Shown here piece after piece: positions 37,710-49,633 of a stretch of DNA of 64,000 nucleotides (position 1 is the first letter of the stretch; every line of letters starts with the position of its first letter). Location of the stretch: the NCBI GenBank assembly GCA_008508345.1, contig QNGE01000855.1, positions 1-64,000 on the forward strand, given 5' to 3'. The stretch comes from Paragonimus westermani. Lineage: Eukaryota; Platyhelminthes; Trematoda; Plagiorchiida; Troglotrematidae. The notes beneath the pieces were generated by a model. It was not told the origin of the DNA. It made no database searches and saw only the letters and a list, made by a program, of their open reading frames with translations. Position numbers and translations under genes: made by a program.

Positions 37710-40700
37710 TACCGATTTTCTTTTAAAAATAGTACTTAGATCTCATCAGTTTGACTAACTTGACAATAATGATTACCATCCCTTACCCCGCTTATGCATT
37801 AACACCGTCGAATTAATGTAACGTAATGTAATGTAGTTAGCTCGCTGATGAAGCAATGAAACAAAGCTTGTTTGCTACCGCGTTTCTTTTCGTGACGTCA
37901 TTTAGTTCTTGCTCTTTCCTCATTGTAAACTTTGTGGACGCCTATGAACCGAAGAGGAATTTGTGCTCCCAGCTCCCCTCAATGTATACTCTTTACAGTT
38001 TATCAAAACTTCCGAAATTTTCGTCCACCATTCGATCTCTGATACAGGCTTTCAAAATGTTGCTCGCTTCTTCGTATTGTGAGTTTTATGGAAACAGCTG
38101 GTTCAGAAATGCGTCGCCCAATTTTTAAGTTTAGACAGTGTAAGTTCGGATCAAACTAGTCTAACCGAGTTCACCTAACTGTATGGGTCCTAGGACTTAC
38201 CGATTCAGTTCCAAAGTGGTCGTTTAATGTTCCAACCAAAAATCGGCCACTCCGTGATGCAGATTTGGATGCGTTCTGGTCACTTTTGCGCTCTTTAGAG
38301 GACAGTGGTTATTTTCCAAAATAGCTTGTGTAGTCACAGTGTGTACATTACAGGTGAGTGACGAAGTAACATCACACCATCGTCATGGCTGCCTTTATTA
38401 GATAATGACAAGAAATTTACTGGTGTTACGCTTCTACAAGAGTTTAATTTCATGAGGATTTCAAGCGTAGCGAATTTCTTAACAGGACCCTTACAAACCG
38501 CTTGACTAGCGACACACTGACGCCAGCACAGTTATCCCTCCCCTACTCATCGCGTCACAATAGAGATTTTCGTATCCCACAACAACCGCTCTCTACCTGT
38601 AACAGATGTCTAATTCGTCTACGAACGGTCCTTTTATTGACACAGTCGCTCACTTTGTTCCAAAACATGGGCCGACCTGTACATGTTAATCGGAGACAGC
38701 ATACGGATACTATATACCCAATTAGCCTGATTGCTGTTCACCTTGACCGATCTTCGTTGTCTTTTGGTAGGAGATCTCCATAGCTGTACTTTGTTCCAAT
38801 ACTATTATATCAGCATGTCAGTTTTCTTCAGGGCCGTTTGGTTGCCTTCGGCTAGTATTCAGTCTCTTAAGATGACTCTTCCGTTTTGCCACTCTCATTC
38901 GTTATATGGAGTAAAACGTCTATCAACCCTAAAGCAGTCCCTCTATAAATGGAGATATTTCACGTCGGAGCTGGAGCTCCAATTCACGGGGGAAAAGGCA
39001 GTAAATAAGTTCAATAGTAGAACCGTTGAAGTCTGCGAACGTATATCCTTTGTAGTTGGTATAGTGAAGGGATGTCAATGAGAAACGAAAAATCAATAAC
39101 CAGGGAAAAGAATTTATATACTGTCCTGCAACCCTGTTGACCGCGACCTGGTAGTTGAGTGGATAAACGTCTGGATTACAACCACACACTTATTCCTGGA
39201 TTACGGGTTCTCCTTTCCGGCGTTCGTGGTGTCAATACGGCCCAACACTGTCGAAACGACTGTCCAATACTTTGCTGCTGGTCACTGCGACCATTTGTTT
39301 GCAAAATCTTCCTCAACTTCTCATGGGACTTTGGTAGGTGCATTCTTTCTTGTAGGCCTACTGCAAACGGCTGTTGAATTCTATCCGATGAGAAAAGCAA
39401 ACAGAGCAGTTAGGATAAGTAATACCAGTGTAGATGAAAGAAATTCGCGGTATCCAAGTCACATTTTATGTCCATACTTGGGTGCAAACTGTATTATTGA
39501 GTTCTTACGGCAAAAGCCATAACAATCTCGTTTCTGGTAGACTACTGCACAGAAATGAAACAGTTATCTAAGACACATGTAATTGTGGCGGGCAGCTATA
39601 AAATTTCCAGTGCTGAAGTGGGACGTATTGCGGTTTAATGTTCTTCAAAGTGTAATGCAGTTCAGCCAAGATAACCACAAAGTAGGTCTTTTGAACAAGT
39701 ATCGTTTTTGTCGTCCTCCAGAATATTCACGTTGAAGGCTAAGGCATGTCTCTCCCATACAGGTGACCTCTGGGGGAAATCCTTCCTTCCCATCATGGTT
39801 GGGTGTGCCAATTATTACTTGTCATGTTAGCGACGACTGTCCCAAATTGCTTCCCCACATTTATCCGTACGCCACACGGCTGTAGGCAAGATGAACAAAA
39901 CACCACGTGACATTATCACAAAGTGGTACTTGAATCCACTTGGCTTATCCCGAGACGGTTACGTTGAAGTGACAACGAAATAGACGTAATATTGGCTGAC
40001 GAACTAGAGTGTTGGTAATGACGGCAACTTCTTGTCCACCGCCTCATCGGTTACGATTGCTAGAGTTAATGTCTTCACAAATAACTTAGCTGTGGTCATT
40101 GTCACATAGGGTAGGGGCTATGTTGCTAACATCCAGCCAGCGAAACGTGTACTGTCTGCTTCCCTGCGAGCGTATTTTTGTAGACTGATTATTTGCATTA
40201 GTGAAGTCAAGTTCTCTCAAACCATGTTTTGACGTGTTTGACTCTGATGATCTTGTTGGTGCAGGTTACGTGTGAATTTCATTCAAGTAAGCCTTTCGTG
40301 ATTCGTCAAATGACCTTAACCTGTTGCACTTACTTCCTGTCATGATTGGTATCTTGGAAGTAAGTTGTGTGATTCCGAATTGTTCGCCTCATTACTTTTC
40401 ATCCTGATAAAAAATATCTCGTTAAATAATAGGGTACTGCAAGAAGTCTGTGGGCGAGCGCGTTCGATTCTATCCGGAAGTACCAACAGAACACAGTTTG
40501 GTGTCAGAGCTATGAATGGAGTATTAGACAGGTCCACGCTGACACGATGATAAGACACCCCATATAACAGAAGAATTCTGCGTCCCCAGAGGTGCATCTT
40601 ATGATTTAACTGAACCGACCAATCCTGAAATGCAGATACATTTATCCAGGCATTCCACAGGTGTTCGTAAGAGCGCTGAATCTGCTCCATGCTTATTTCA

Positions 40701-42074
40701 CAGGACACTCATAACGTCTGATAATGAAAGACCGTTTTTTCCCGTCTGCTCACATCCTGCTGCAAAATAACGCCTGCTTTTCCGTGGGTCGCTCACACCG
40801 CGTTTGGTAAATCGGAGCAGTCTGAGTCGGTTTCACCGGTGTTGAAAAAGATCTTGTCATCATATGCACTCAAGACTTCATGTAATTACAAACAAAATGT
40901 GTTTATTTCTCCCTCAGACATGTTACCAATTTCGCCACAAACCTACAGGAATCAGTATGGTGCCTTTCAAAACATATATGAGATGATACCACACCTACCT
41001 CTCCATGCTCCAAGTCAAACATTCCACACCTTCAGCCCCAAACGTTTAGCAGACCGGCAAAATACATCTTCTCGCCTCATGTAGTTCTTGCTATCACATA
41101 TATTTCTTTTTTCGTGAATACCTGTGAATCACTTAAATGTATCACTGTTGACTTCAAGGGACTGATGGTGACATTTCTTAAATTATTTTTCCGCCATTCT
41201 TCTAATTTTTAGTTACTTATTCATCTGTATGTTCGTTCTGGACGGTCCCAACGGGACGCTGCAAGCAGTTTTGCCGCATGGCTCTTCGTAGCTCGTGGTC
41301 CCGAAAGTCTTTTGTTTTGTTAGCAATGGACAATCCATTTCTCATTACTAAAATGTGAATGCACAGGACTAGATTAGTACGAACGAAATGTGAGAGCATT
41401 TTGAAGGGAATTACATTCAATGAATTTAACAAATAAGGATGCTGAATGTGTTTACTTCCTAAAACAACACTGACGAGGTTGTGGACCTCAATTTGCATCT
41501 AGCAATGTAGGCAACATTTTTTAGGATAAGCGCGTCAGGTATACATGCGTGAGCATTTTTGCCTCGTTTATACACCCATTAACTTCTACATTTTCTCACC
41601 TTGATCACCCCCTTTTCTCAGGAAATGTGTGAAGATCAATAGAGACGGCAAACGAAAAATCTTCAAGGTTACGGTACATCGAGAAAACTCTACCAGCAGT
41701 GTATTTTGTGATTTTCTTTGCTTGACTTCCCATCGCCTGTGATTTGTCCTATTCCCCTCAACTGACTGTGTACTATCGAATTCACAATTTTAGGGTAGCC
41801 GCTACTCCCAATAGTTTGTCTGAATAAATATTCCAGTTTCAATTTATGGGTCTTTAATTCATTCTGTGAAAGTTTTTGGTTGGGCGATAACACTTTATAT
41901 GTGATTTTATTCCACACTCTTACAATTCGGACAGGAAGTTAGTCAAACTTGCGAGTGGTATCCCGGATACATTTTTCGCTGGGTCCTAAGTCGACCTCGT
42001 GTCTCGTGCTTAGAGAAAACAGACTCTCCTTTTTAGTATATGTGATGGCCTATGGGGTGTACGCAAACGGACAC
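37710..42074. other. No recognisable gene
   Basis: Apart from the tRNA-like stretch at 39138, I see only unassigned short frames, for example 38731-39081 (+) and 40340-40708 (-). None has family motifs. Confidence 0.4.
39138..39215 (+). repeat. Degenerate tRNA-like sequence (possible second SINE family)
   Basis: An A-box-like TGGTAGTTGAGTGG is followed by CGTCTGGATTACAACCA. This could form an anticodon arm with loop ATTACAA (anticodon TAC, valine-like). A weak B-box-like ATTACGGGTTC follows. The acceptor ends do not pair, so it is not a functional tRNA gene. Confidence 0.35.
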
Positions 42075-42094
42075 GTGTGTGTGTGTGTGTGTGT
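42075..42094 (+). repeat. (GT)10 microsatellite
   Basis: Ten uninterrupted GT dinucleotides, preceded by ACAC. Confidence 0.95.
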
Positions 42095-44079
42095 TTGTCT
42101 ATAAGTCGAACACATTTGCATGATTCGCCATTCTTGGCACGCGTGCGTTCCCGTAACCTTGTCTAAGTCACTCTACCATCTGGATTACTTTTTCACTTTG
42201 GGATTTTACAGTCTGCAGGACAGTCGTTACAAACTGCGGTAACCTACCCTTCTCCTTGTGCATTCGTTCTCTCTGCTACAACACTGTCTTTTGGTCATAT
42301 CTGATTTCTATCTTTGCCGATGCAACAATATTGGATAGAGCCCATTGAAAGCAACCAGTAAGAAAGCTTGCTAGTGGATTTCGTGAAAGTTGCATCAGAT
42401 TACAAGATTGTGGTTTCAAACCTCTTCTCATGTTAATTAGGACTAGTATAACAGGCTTACTTGGTGAATTAGATTTGTATAACATTCCTAAATGAACTCT
42501 ACACTTCTACTCTGCATACTGGTTTAGGTATGTGTGGCTGATAGTGTACCCTACATTTTCTCCCGAGAGGATTTGCTGTTAAGATGATTATCCCATATTC
42601 TGTATCGCAAAATAAGATTGGGTATCCAGCTACCAACATCATTATCTGGATTTTGTGCCACGGTCAGAAAGTGCTGAGCGAAGTCTGTTGTGGCGATCTA
42701 CTTTGAACTTCTTTGGATAGATCGATAGACGACGTGGTTGCTTATTCACTTGTTTAGATGAGTAAGTCAATGAAAACTTACCTTTTCTGGACAGACTGAT
42801 TGGCTTTCTGTAGAGTTGACGCGTTCTGTTCGTCAATGCATGCATCTAGTGACAGGCCTGGTGATAAGCAAAACGCACACCGTCGAAGTTTGGTATCGGC
42901 GTCACAACTTTAGCCGGGCTCGGCTGTGTAGGGAATCAATCGGAACGCTGCGATCATTATTCGTCCCCATGAAGAGTGCTACATCGTGACCTTTCTATGA
43001 GCACACACTTCAAAACTTGTACTCATTAAAACCTACCACATCCAGAGTAAATCGTGCTGTCAGTCTATTTTGTAGTCAACACGAATCGTTAGTCCTAATT
43101 ATGCACCGAATTCCGTCTACAACCTCATCTGTTAAACAGAAGATAAACGAACTGACAGTAACCATTTGATATGACCCAGCCTATGGGCTGCGGATTGTTA
43201 CCAACTTCCATCTGATGACTAACGACAAGGCACAATCGACGTTTGGTGCACAAATCATGACTAACCTACTGTGTTCGTCCCCCATTCCGTTCGTACGTTC
43301 TCTTTGACCTGTTCTCCGATGTGTATATTCAGGTTGTTTTCTAGTAAGCCACTGCTAACGAGACGAGCTCAAAACTTTGTCATCCGGCAGCACACACATC
43401 CTTACTGTTCAAATGACTTATGTATTAAGTTGGTCAAACTGGTATTCTCTGAAGTTTGTCACATTTGAATACAGATCACCAGAAATTCTTCGATGGCATT
43501 TCCTAATTCACCATGATAATTTGATCCTTGAAGTGGTTCTAGCAGTCTTGAAATGCTAGACTAATCTATTGCGGTCCAGATGAGTACCTCGTCGATCATC
43601 GTCCGCAGTGAATTCAGCGAGAATACTGTTTTCAGTTAACTCACGGAGTGAACGGATGATATCGACTTCTAGTTGAATACGGGATGGATGGAATAATGTG
43701 TAGGGTGTAGCGGCTCGTGAATAGCGTGTGAACTGCAACCGCCCGCCAGAATTGAGATGCTAATCTGGGTGGATTTGCGTCTTCCTGTGCGTCGATAACG
43801 ATGACTCATTGTGGGTGACAAGTCGAACACGAAACAACCCGGAGGATTCGAACTTGTGGGTTATAGCACGTCTTCCATGTGCCGCCACAAACAGCACCCA
43901 ATTTGTGTCTGTTTTATTGACTGGCAAATGTTGAAACCAACTGTGCGTGTCATACTACCCCTTGCATGTCAGTTAGAATCACGGGAATTGTGTCGGGTTC
44001 AAAAGCCTAATGTAGCTGGCGGCGTGAAACGTACGGGGTTAGACGGAACTGATGGTCACTCGATGTGAAAAACCAAAAT

Positions 44080-44495
44080 CCCTACTACTCATCAGTAATC
44101 AAAATATCGCTCAACAAGATAATGACCTAATTGAATTCAGCCTGAAGAGAAGTTGAGTAGTCATCGACTGGAGTTGGTGGGACAGTTACTGTGTCTGCTC
44201 TCGAGACGATCGGGCAACCTAGACATTATTCACAAGCGGATATGTTTGAGCGTTCACATGATGATTCGGTCGTGCGTAATGTGGGGTGAATGGCACAGTG
44301 GTCGACATGGTCGTCCAATGAAGGCATAGGCGGTGTTGTAGTCCCGGTCGCGGCAAGGATATGCACCACTGAGTAGCTCCGATGAGAACGAAACTCTAAG
44401 CTAGTGCTATTTTTCGAAAGGGGCCGACTGGAAAGTCTGTGGGAATGCGGCAGTTGCGATCACTTGTGGGTGATGTTCGATCTATGTGACCATTT
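44080..44495 (+). repeat. SINE, full-length but decayed
   Basis: This copy spans the whole roughly 410 bp unit. It starts at CCCTACTACTCATCAGTAATC, has the 5' block with CTCGAGACGATCGGGCAACCT and a tRNA-like head with A box (ATGGCACAGTGG). The hammerhead region is at 44363-44407, and the tail contains GGGCCGACTGGAAAGTC. In the hammerhead the second G of CTGANGA is T, stem II has mismatches and GTC is AGC, so it is inactive. The bases just before the unit (CTGATGGTCACTC) resemble the unit's own tail, which hints at tandem copying. Confidence 0.75.
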
Positions 44496-44575
44496 CGAAA
44501 ATTCCCACTGAGTCACAGAACACGAAGTATGGCAAACATGTTTTCAGTAAAATCTCATCAGCCTGTTACACCTAT

Positions 44576-44620
44576 AACAGATAATGAAACTAAAAACCGT
44601 TATATGCCAAACATGATATC
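44576..44620 (+). repeat. 45 bp direct repeat, copy 1
   Basis: It begins AACAGATAATGAAACTAAAA and matches the copy at 44705 at most positions. It lies in what would be the 3' flank of the minus-strand Penelope-like relic at 44813-45544. Confidence 0.8.
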
Positions 44621-44704
44621 GTTTCAAAGGCGCCCGTCTTAGACCAAGTGGCGACGCGCGTCTTCACGACACGTCCCTGTGGGCAGCGTTGTCAAGAGCT
44701 CTGC

Positions 44705-44750
44705 CACAGATGATGAAACTAAAAACCGTTACATGCCAGACTTGACATTG
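44705..44750 (+). repeat. 45 bp direct repeat, copy 2
   Basis: It begins CACAGATGATGAAACTAAAA. The distance to copy 1 is about 130 bases. Confidence 0.8.
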
Positions 44751-44812
44751 GTCAAATTTCACACCATCTCAATTTTGGGTTCGTGGATGCCGACTGGGTT
44801 TTAACTGCTCAC

Positions 44813-45544
44813 CTATCGAACGCGTGAGTCAGCTGATGGACAAGGCAGTTGAAGTGATTGAGTCAATTTTTTCTGCCCACACACCGTTGGATCACGTGAT
44901 CGAATGGCAATAGCCTCGACTGTCGCTAACACTCACTGGCTAAGGAGTTTCGGCCGGTTCGGTGGACTGTTGTAGATACCGGTGAACGATCGATCATTGC
45001 TGACCTGTTGATCGCTGTCAGCCAGATGACCTACGATGGCACTCATAATTGATTATCTGTCGCCTGTCCCGATCCATGCTGGATGTAGATGGCTGATTCT
45101 TATGGACGAATTCCGATTCGTATGACCCACCTAGTTTGCTGAACAATCGCAAACGTACGAGTAATCACCACAAACGAGTTGTGTACCGGCACTATTCTTC
45201 AGATTTAGAGTAGTCAGTGGTGAACTGAGGTATGGAATAATCGGTCTGGCTACGTTGAACGCTGTCTTAAGTGAACTAGTAACTCGATGGGTCAGTGATT
45301 CAGCCGACGTATTTCTGTTGTATTGTAATCGTATGAAAACAGGCTCACCATCAACCCCTTGAATCTTAGCTGATACGTGAACTGCCTTCATGTGTTTGGT
45401 CAGAAATTTGTCAGGGTGGTCATTCTGCTGTACAGTACGTGTTACAAACTGAAGTTTGTGTTCCAAAGCATCTGCTGAAGAGATTTTCCTGTCAGTTCGG
45501 GCAGACTGAAGGGTTTCTCCGCGTTCATAAACAAAGATGTTCAC
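44813..45544 (-). pseudogene. Penelope-like GIY-YIG module, one frame with three stops
   Basis: A single minus-strand frame covers the linker and endonuclease. It contains ISSADALEHKLQFVTRTVQQ then NDHPDKF (linker) and VFIRLQYN...LTHRVTSSL (before the endonuclease). Next is YSYVCDCSAN-stop-VGHTNR at the GIY-YIG start, where the YVG tyrosine codon is a stop. GHLADSDQQVSNDRSFT, VEAIAIRSRDPTVCGQKKL and LQLPCP follow at the C-terminus. I find only three internal stops (after CSAN, after GDR, after LLSQ), so this is one of the younger relics. The upstream RT should lie above 45544 but is not readable. Confidence 0.8.
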
Positions 45545-46154
45545 TACGAGGCTCTGATCAGACGCCAGTTATTTCAATATTGCAATCATCCTCAGTGTCG
45601 TCACAGCAGACTCGTGACTTTGACATCGCCCGAGTTTCATTATGCCCTCAGAATGAAAACAGTGCACCGAGTTTTGTCCTATGTGTGACTCAAAGTTGTA
45701 CAAACCACCAAAGATCTTACTCGTGATGGCCACACCTTTTCGGACATTCTTGCTACTTCTGTTGTCAAACATAATTTTATTTTATCCACGTCACTGATTG
45801 TTATCTACTTTCTGGAGCCAGCGTTACAACTCGCTCAGAGCCTTGCTGGTTTGACTTGCTTCTGCACGTACACTCGGTTTTCCAGTTCAGCGCACTGAGC
45901 CTCTGTTTTCATTATCGTTCGTCTCTCAACAATGGAAGTCAGATAGGTTGATATTCTATTGGACTATTTTTTTACCTGAGGTGACATTACAAACAGTAAC
46001 TTAACTGTAACTGTACGCATGGAATACGTTCTATGTGGTATTCATCTGCGGTAACCATTGGCTACTACCCAGCAAACAGAACTGTGTCATAAGATGCCTT
46101 GTGTACAAACACTTCGTTCGCATCACATCCGTTTCTACAGAGAAATTAGCGCAG

Positions 46155-48110
46155 TTAATATATAGCAATTAGCCACGAACGGTCGGTGGGTTTACTCCCA
46201 AAGTTAACAGCCTGACAGAATATGGTGTCCAAATCGACGGTCAGGTAGTCAAACAATCTTCCATCATTCACCCCGACGCACGTCAGACTATCCTGAGGGC
46301 AGAATTTCTTGACCGTTTTGAGGCCGTGATTGATTTGAAACATGACAGACTCGTAACGAAGTATGAGGTGGTTCCACTAGTGAGAAAGCCCAAACCTCGG
46401 CTCAGACAAATTTAATCGAATGCACCCAGAGCAATACCAACTCGTGACAATCGGTTGCTGAATAAAGTGATACGCAAGTTTCAAAGGTTGCTCATTACGG
46501 ATCAGGACCGGTAAGGCTATTGCGATTGGGTTGAACACGAAATCCCTATCGAGTTGAAGCGATTTAGGCCATTCGGCCCCAGAAGAAACCCATTGCATTT
46601 GCAGCCGGAAATTGAACGACAAGTGAAATACATGCTGAAGGAAGAAATCATCGAGGAGGGCGATATCCCATTCAATTCTCGCGTCTTGTTGGTGAGGTAG
46701 TCCAGTGGTAAATTCCGGTTTTCCGTCGACTTCGGGCGGGTCAACGAGATTACAAACAATAAAGTCGAAGTAGTCCCGGCGGTGGCGGAGATTTTTTGAA
46801 AAGCCACAGAACGCTAGGGCATCTACAGTGTTGGAATTATGGTCCGGATATTGGCTGGTCCAAATCAAGCGATCGGACCGAGATAAAACAGCGTTCACAG
46901 TAGAAGGAAAGCAATACCGCTTCAAACGGATACCATTCGGACTCTCAGGCGCCCACTTCACGTTTAGACCACTGGTGCTGAAGATGCTGGACGGATTAAG
47001 TAATATTGTTGTCTATGGAGACGATATCGTCATTTACAGCACAACTGAAACAGAATATACAGTACACGTTTCAGCCGTGACGCAGAAGACTGAAAAAGCC
47101 CGCCTACGGGCCAACAGTTCAAAGTCTCAACTGGCAAAACTAACAGCAGTACATCTCGGTCACAAGGTCATTCAGGGGGGAGGTCCGGTCAATGCTCGAG
47201 AAACTGATGGCGATCGAGGCTATTCCATTGCAAACCTCGTAGAGGACGTTGCGACAGTTCCTCAGTCGCGTTCGGTTCTACAGCCGTTTCATCAAAAAAT
47301 TCCATGACCGCGCGAGCCCATTGTACGAAATTCTGAAGAAAGATTGCCAGCTTCACTGGTCAGAGAAAGTCAGTCAAGCGTTTGTCGAGATCCAAAGATT
47401 GATGAAGAAGGGACAGTTTACCCCGAAATTGCCAATGACTGGACACAGATTTGTTGTCGCAACGGATGCGAGTGATGTAGGAATCGGAGAGATACTGAAG
47501 CAGGAAAACGGTGTCGTGGAATATGCCAGTGGGTACTAAGGCCTGTTGAACGAAACTATTTGACGACAGAGAAGGAGTGTTTGGGGATCGTGTGGACCTT
47601 GGAAGAACAGATGCCGTACTTGCTCGGCCGATGTTTCCATGTGGAGACCGACCACAAACCACTGGAATGGATTAAATCGGCTAAGGACTCCCGTGGAAAG
47701 CTGGCTCATTGGGCGTTACGACTTCACAACTCACCATGAAGCCGGAAAAGAGAACTGTGTGCCCAATTTGCTTTCCCGAATCCAACACCTGGATGGGATT
47801 CATAAGGACGTGATCAGAGTTAACATTATCGAACTGGGGGGTGACCGCGGAAGGTTACAAGTAGCGCAGGGGATGGGTACAGCGATTCAGGCGGAGATTG
47901 ACCAGTTTTGTCAGGAGGACAACTGCCAGAGGACGAGGGGAATCCGTAATTGAAGCCTGTCAGAATGCAGTGGTCCGACTTGCGGTTGAATAGTGCCGGA
48001 ATTTTAATGCGCCAGCTTCGAGAGGGAATAGACGTGCCGGTCATACCGGTGGAGTTGAGGGCGACAATTATGAAGTAATGTCTTGAGCTGGCTTCAGCGT
48101 TTGGTAGGTT
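46155..48110 (+). pseudogene. Ty3/gypsy LTR-retrotransposon pol relic
   Basis: Domains run in order. The end of the aspartic protease region reads ILRAEFLDRFEAVIDLKHDR (about 46280-46345). The RT N-terminal block has PIELKRFRPFGP and YMLKEEIIEEGDIPFNSRVL (46540-46690). The RT core has SGYWLVQIK, FKRIPFGLSGA and the catalytic box VVYGDDIVIYS (47008-47040). RNase H has VVATDASDVGIG, ETDHKPLEW and HHEAGKENCVPNLLSR (47454-47780). The integrase zinc-finger start reads VIPVELRATIMK-stop-CLELAS (48038-48095). Frames shift near a G6 run at about 47175 and again near 47540, and stops are frequent, so it is inactive. No LTRs or gag were found. It ends in a foldback at 48032-48189. Confidence 0.85.
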
Positions 48111-48189
48111 CGATGACAACCCGTATGAGCAAGCTGATGACATTCTTTCATAGTTGTCGCCCTCAACACCGCCGGTATGACCAGCACGT
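48032..48189. repeat. Inverted repeat (foldback) at the gypsy 3' break
   Basis: The arm at 48032-48073 (GTGCCGGTCATACCGGTGGA on) is the inverse of 48148-48189. Weaker pairing continues inward to a loop of about 35 bases. Read on the minus strand, the right arm encodes VIPAVLRATTMKECHQLAHT, the same integrase zinc-finger segment and closer to the gypsy consensus than the left arm. It therefore looks like two opposed copies of the same gypsy segment joined together. Confidence 0.85.
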
Positions 48190-48226
48190 TTATTACTTCA
48201 AACATCGAAAATAAACCGCGCAGATT

Positions 48227-48481
48227 TCATTTCTTTTGTGTTCCTTTCATCATAGACTGAGAGTCACTAACCGTGTGTGGGTGAACAATTGTTTCAAGCT
48301 TGCTGGGTCTCCTCAGCATTACGTACACTGGGCAATCAAATATATGTTCTTTCATAAATGCCCCGTGGCAGTCCACCAGGTCACGGAGTATAGTTTTGAT
48401 TCCCGGGATTGTGGGGTGCTGGCAAAATCCTGCGTGTTTCACACAATTGTCCATCAGATCATTCGTGGTCACTGGTACCAA
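48227..48481 (-). pseudogene. Possible Penelope-like remnant (second type)
   Basis: The minus-strand frame reads KHAGFCQHPTIPGIKTILRD then LVD, later CPVYVMLRRPSKLETIVHPH. This parallels THGITLAHKPTATLRRIL and IYKI...YVGQTGRKLSTRLHEH in the better element at 62.2 kb, in the same order. Spacing is shortened and the Cys-x2-Cys and YVG boxes are not intact. Moderate to low confidence. Confidence 0.35.
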
Positions 48482-48849
48482 CTCATTGTTGATAGGTGAA
48501 ATTGTTGCTACTCAGACGATCTGAAGGGTGAGCAGATTTGGTTCGTTATAAGATGCGAACTGATAGCCATGTCTAGATGACAGCTGGGAGCTATCTTGGC
48601 CTGACTTATCTTTGTAATCACTAACAGTTGCAGTCAGAAAACAGTTACAGAAGAGAAGTTATGCCAATTTGAAAGAACAGCAGTCAGAATGACTAGTTAA
48701 CCAGAATAACATTAGATGGCATCACATGCTTGAATTGATTATAGCTTTTTGGTTGTGACGATCTGGAGCGTTAGTGAACCACTGTTTCATCATGTTACTG
48801 GTGAGTAATAGGGGGTTTGTTGATATGAGCTGAAAAGTACAAGTATTGG

Positions 48850-48940
48850 ATCAACGACGCAGCGGTCAACATTGCTGTCTCGTGAAAGCGTGACCGGAGT
48901 TCTAGTCCCGACCGTCGCAAGCATATTTCATGGTGGCGAC
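48850..48940 (+). repeat. SINE head only
   Basis: The A box is ACGCAGCGGTCAACATTG and the B box is GAGTTCTAGTCCC, followed by CCGTCGCAAGCATAT, matching the SINE head. The sequence leaves the family before the hammerhead. Confidence 0.6.
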
Positions 48941-49633
48941 AATGACCGAACACATATTGCGTGATATGTATCTAAACTTGTTTATGCCGCGATGCCATGG
49001 GAAAATTCACACAAATGACACGATACAAGTAACCCGGGTCAGGAGGCGATCAAAGTAAGTGGAATGATCTATTCTTATCTGTTGTGAAGGCTATTTAAAC
49101 TTGAATTGACTCATCCGCCACTGAAAAGTTATGTAGAAATGCTTACCAGATTGTGGTTCGTATGTAAACTCTATCGGCGTACAATTTTTATGTCGAAAAT
49201 CTTACCGTAAATCATTATTCGACAGAGACATGTCATAAAATTTCATGACATATTCGTCGGTGCGCAAAAGCTACCCAGAATGCTACAGTAAGGTCGGAAC
49301 ATTCTTTTGCAGACTTTAAATATTATCTTCTTAATTGTTCATGAAAATATTGAGGATTTTCCAACAGTGTTCGCCTAAATCTGAAAACAAGTACATATCT
49401 CCACGAAACCCTTGGGAGTGAGTTGATCGTATTATTTTCATCAGTGTACACAGAGGAAGAATGTCATTCTTTCAAAAAAAAAATAGTTCGTGGTTAATCC
49501 TCTCCTTCTTCGACAGCTGATTTTTCCGATCACCAGAGTATGTTATGGAAGATGGATGGTCGGTTATGAGATCAGAAAGTCCTAACTTGGTAAATTGCAA
49601 TATTCCCATCATAATGGCCAAACGGAACCAGTA

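Noticed and set aside
40340..40708. 122-codon minus-strand frame, considered as a LINE RT tail
   Set aside because: No RT or endonuclease block can be aligned with confidence.
44363..44407. Second active hammerhead in the 44.1 kb SINE
   Set aside because: A core G is changed (CTGAGTA), stem II is mismatched and the cleavage triplet is lost.
46695..46725. tRNA A-box-like GAGGTAGTCCAGTGGTAAATTCC
   Set aside because: It lies within the gypsy RT coding region, in the frame around FRFSVDFGRVNE, and there is no B box at the right distance.
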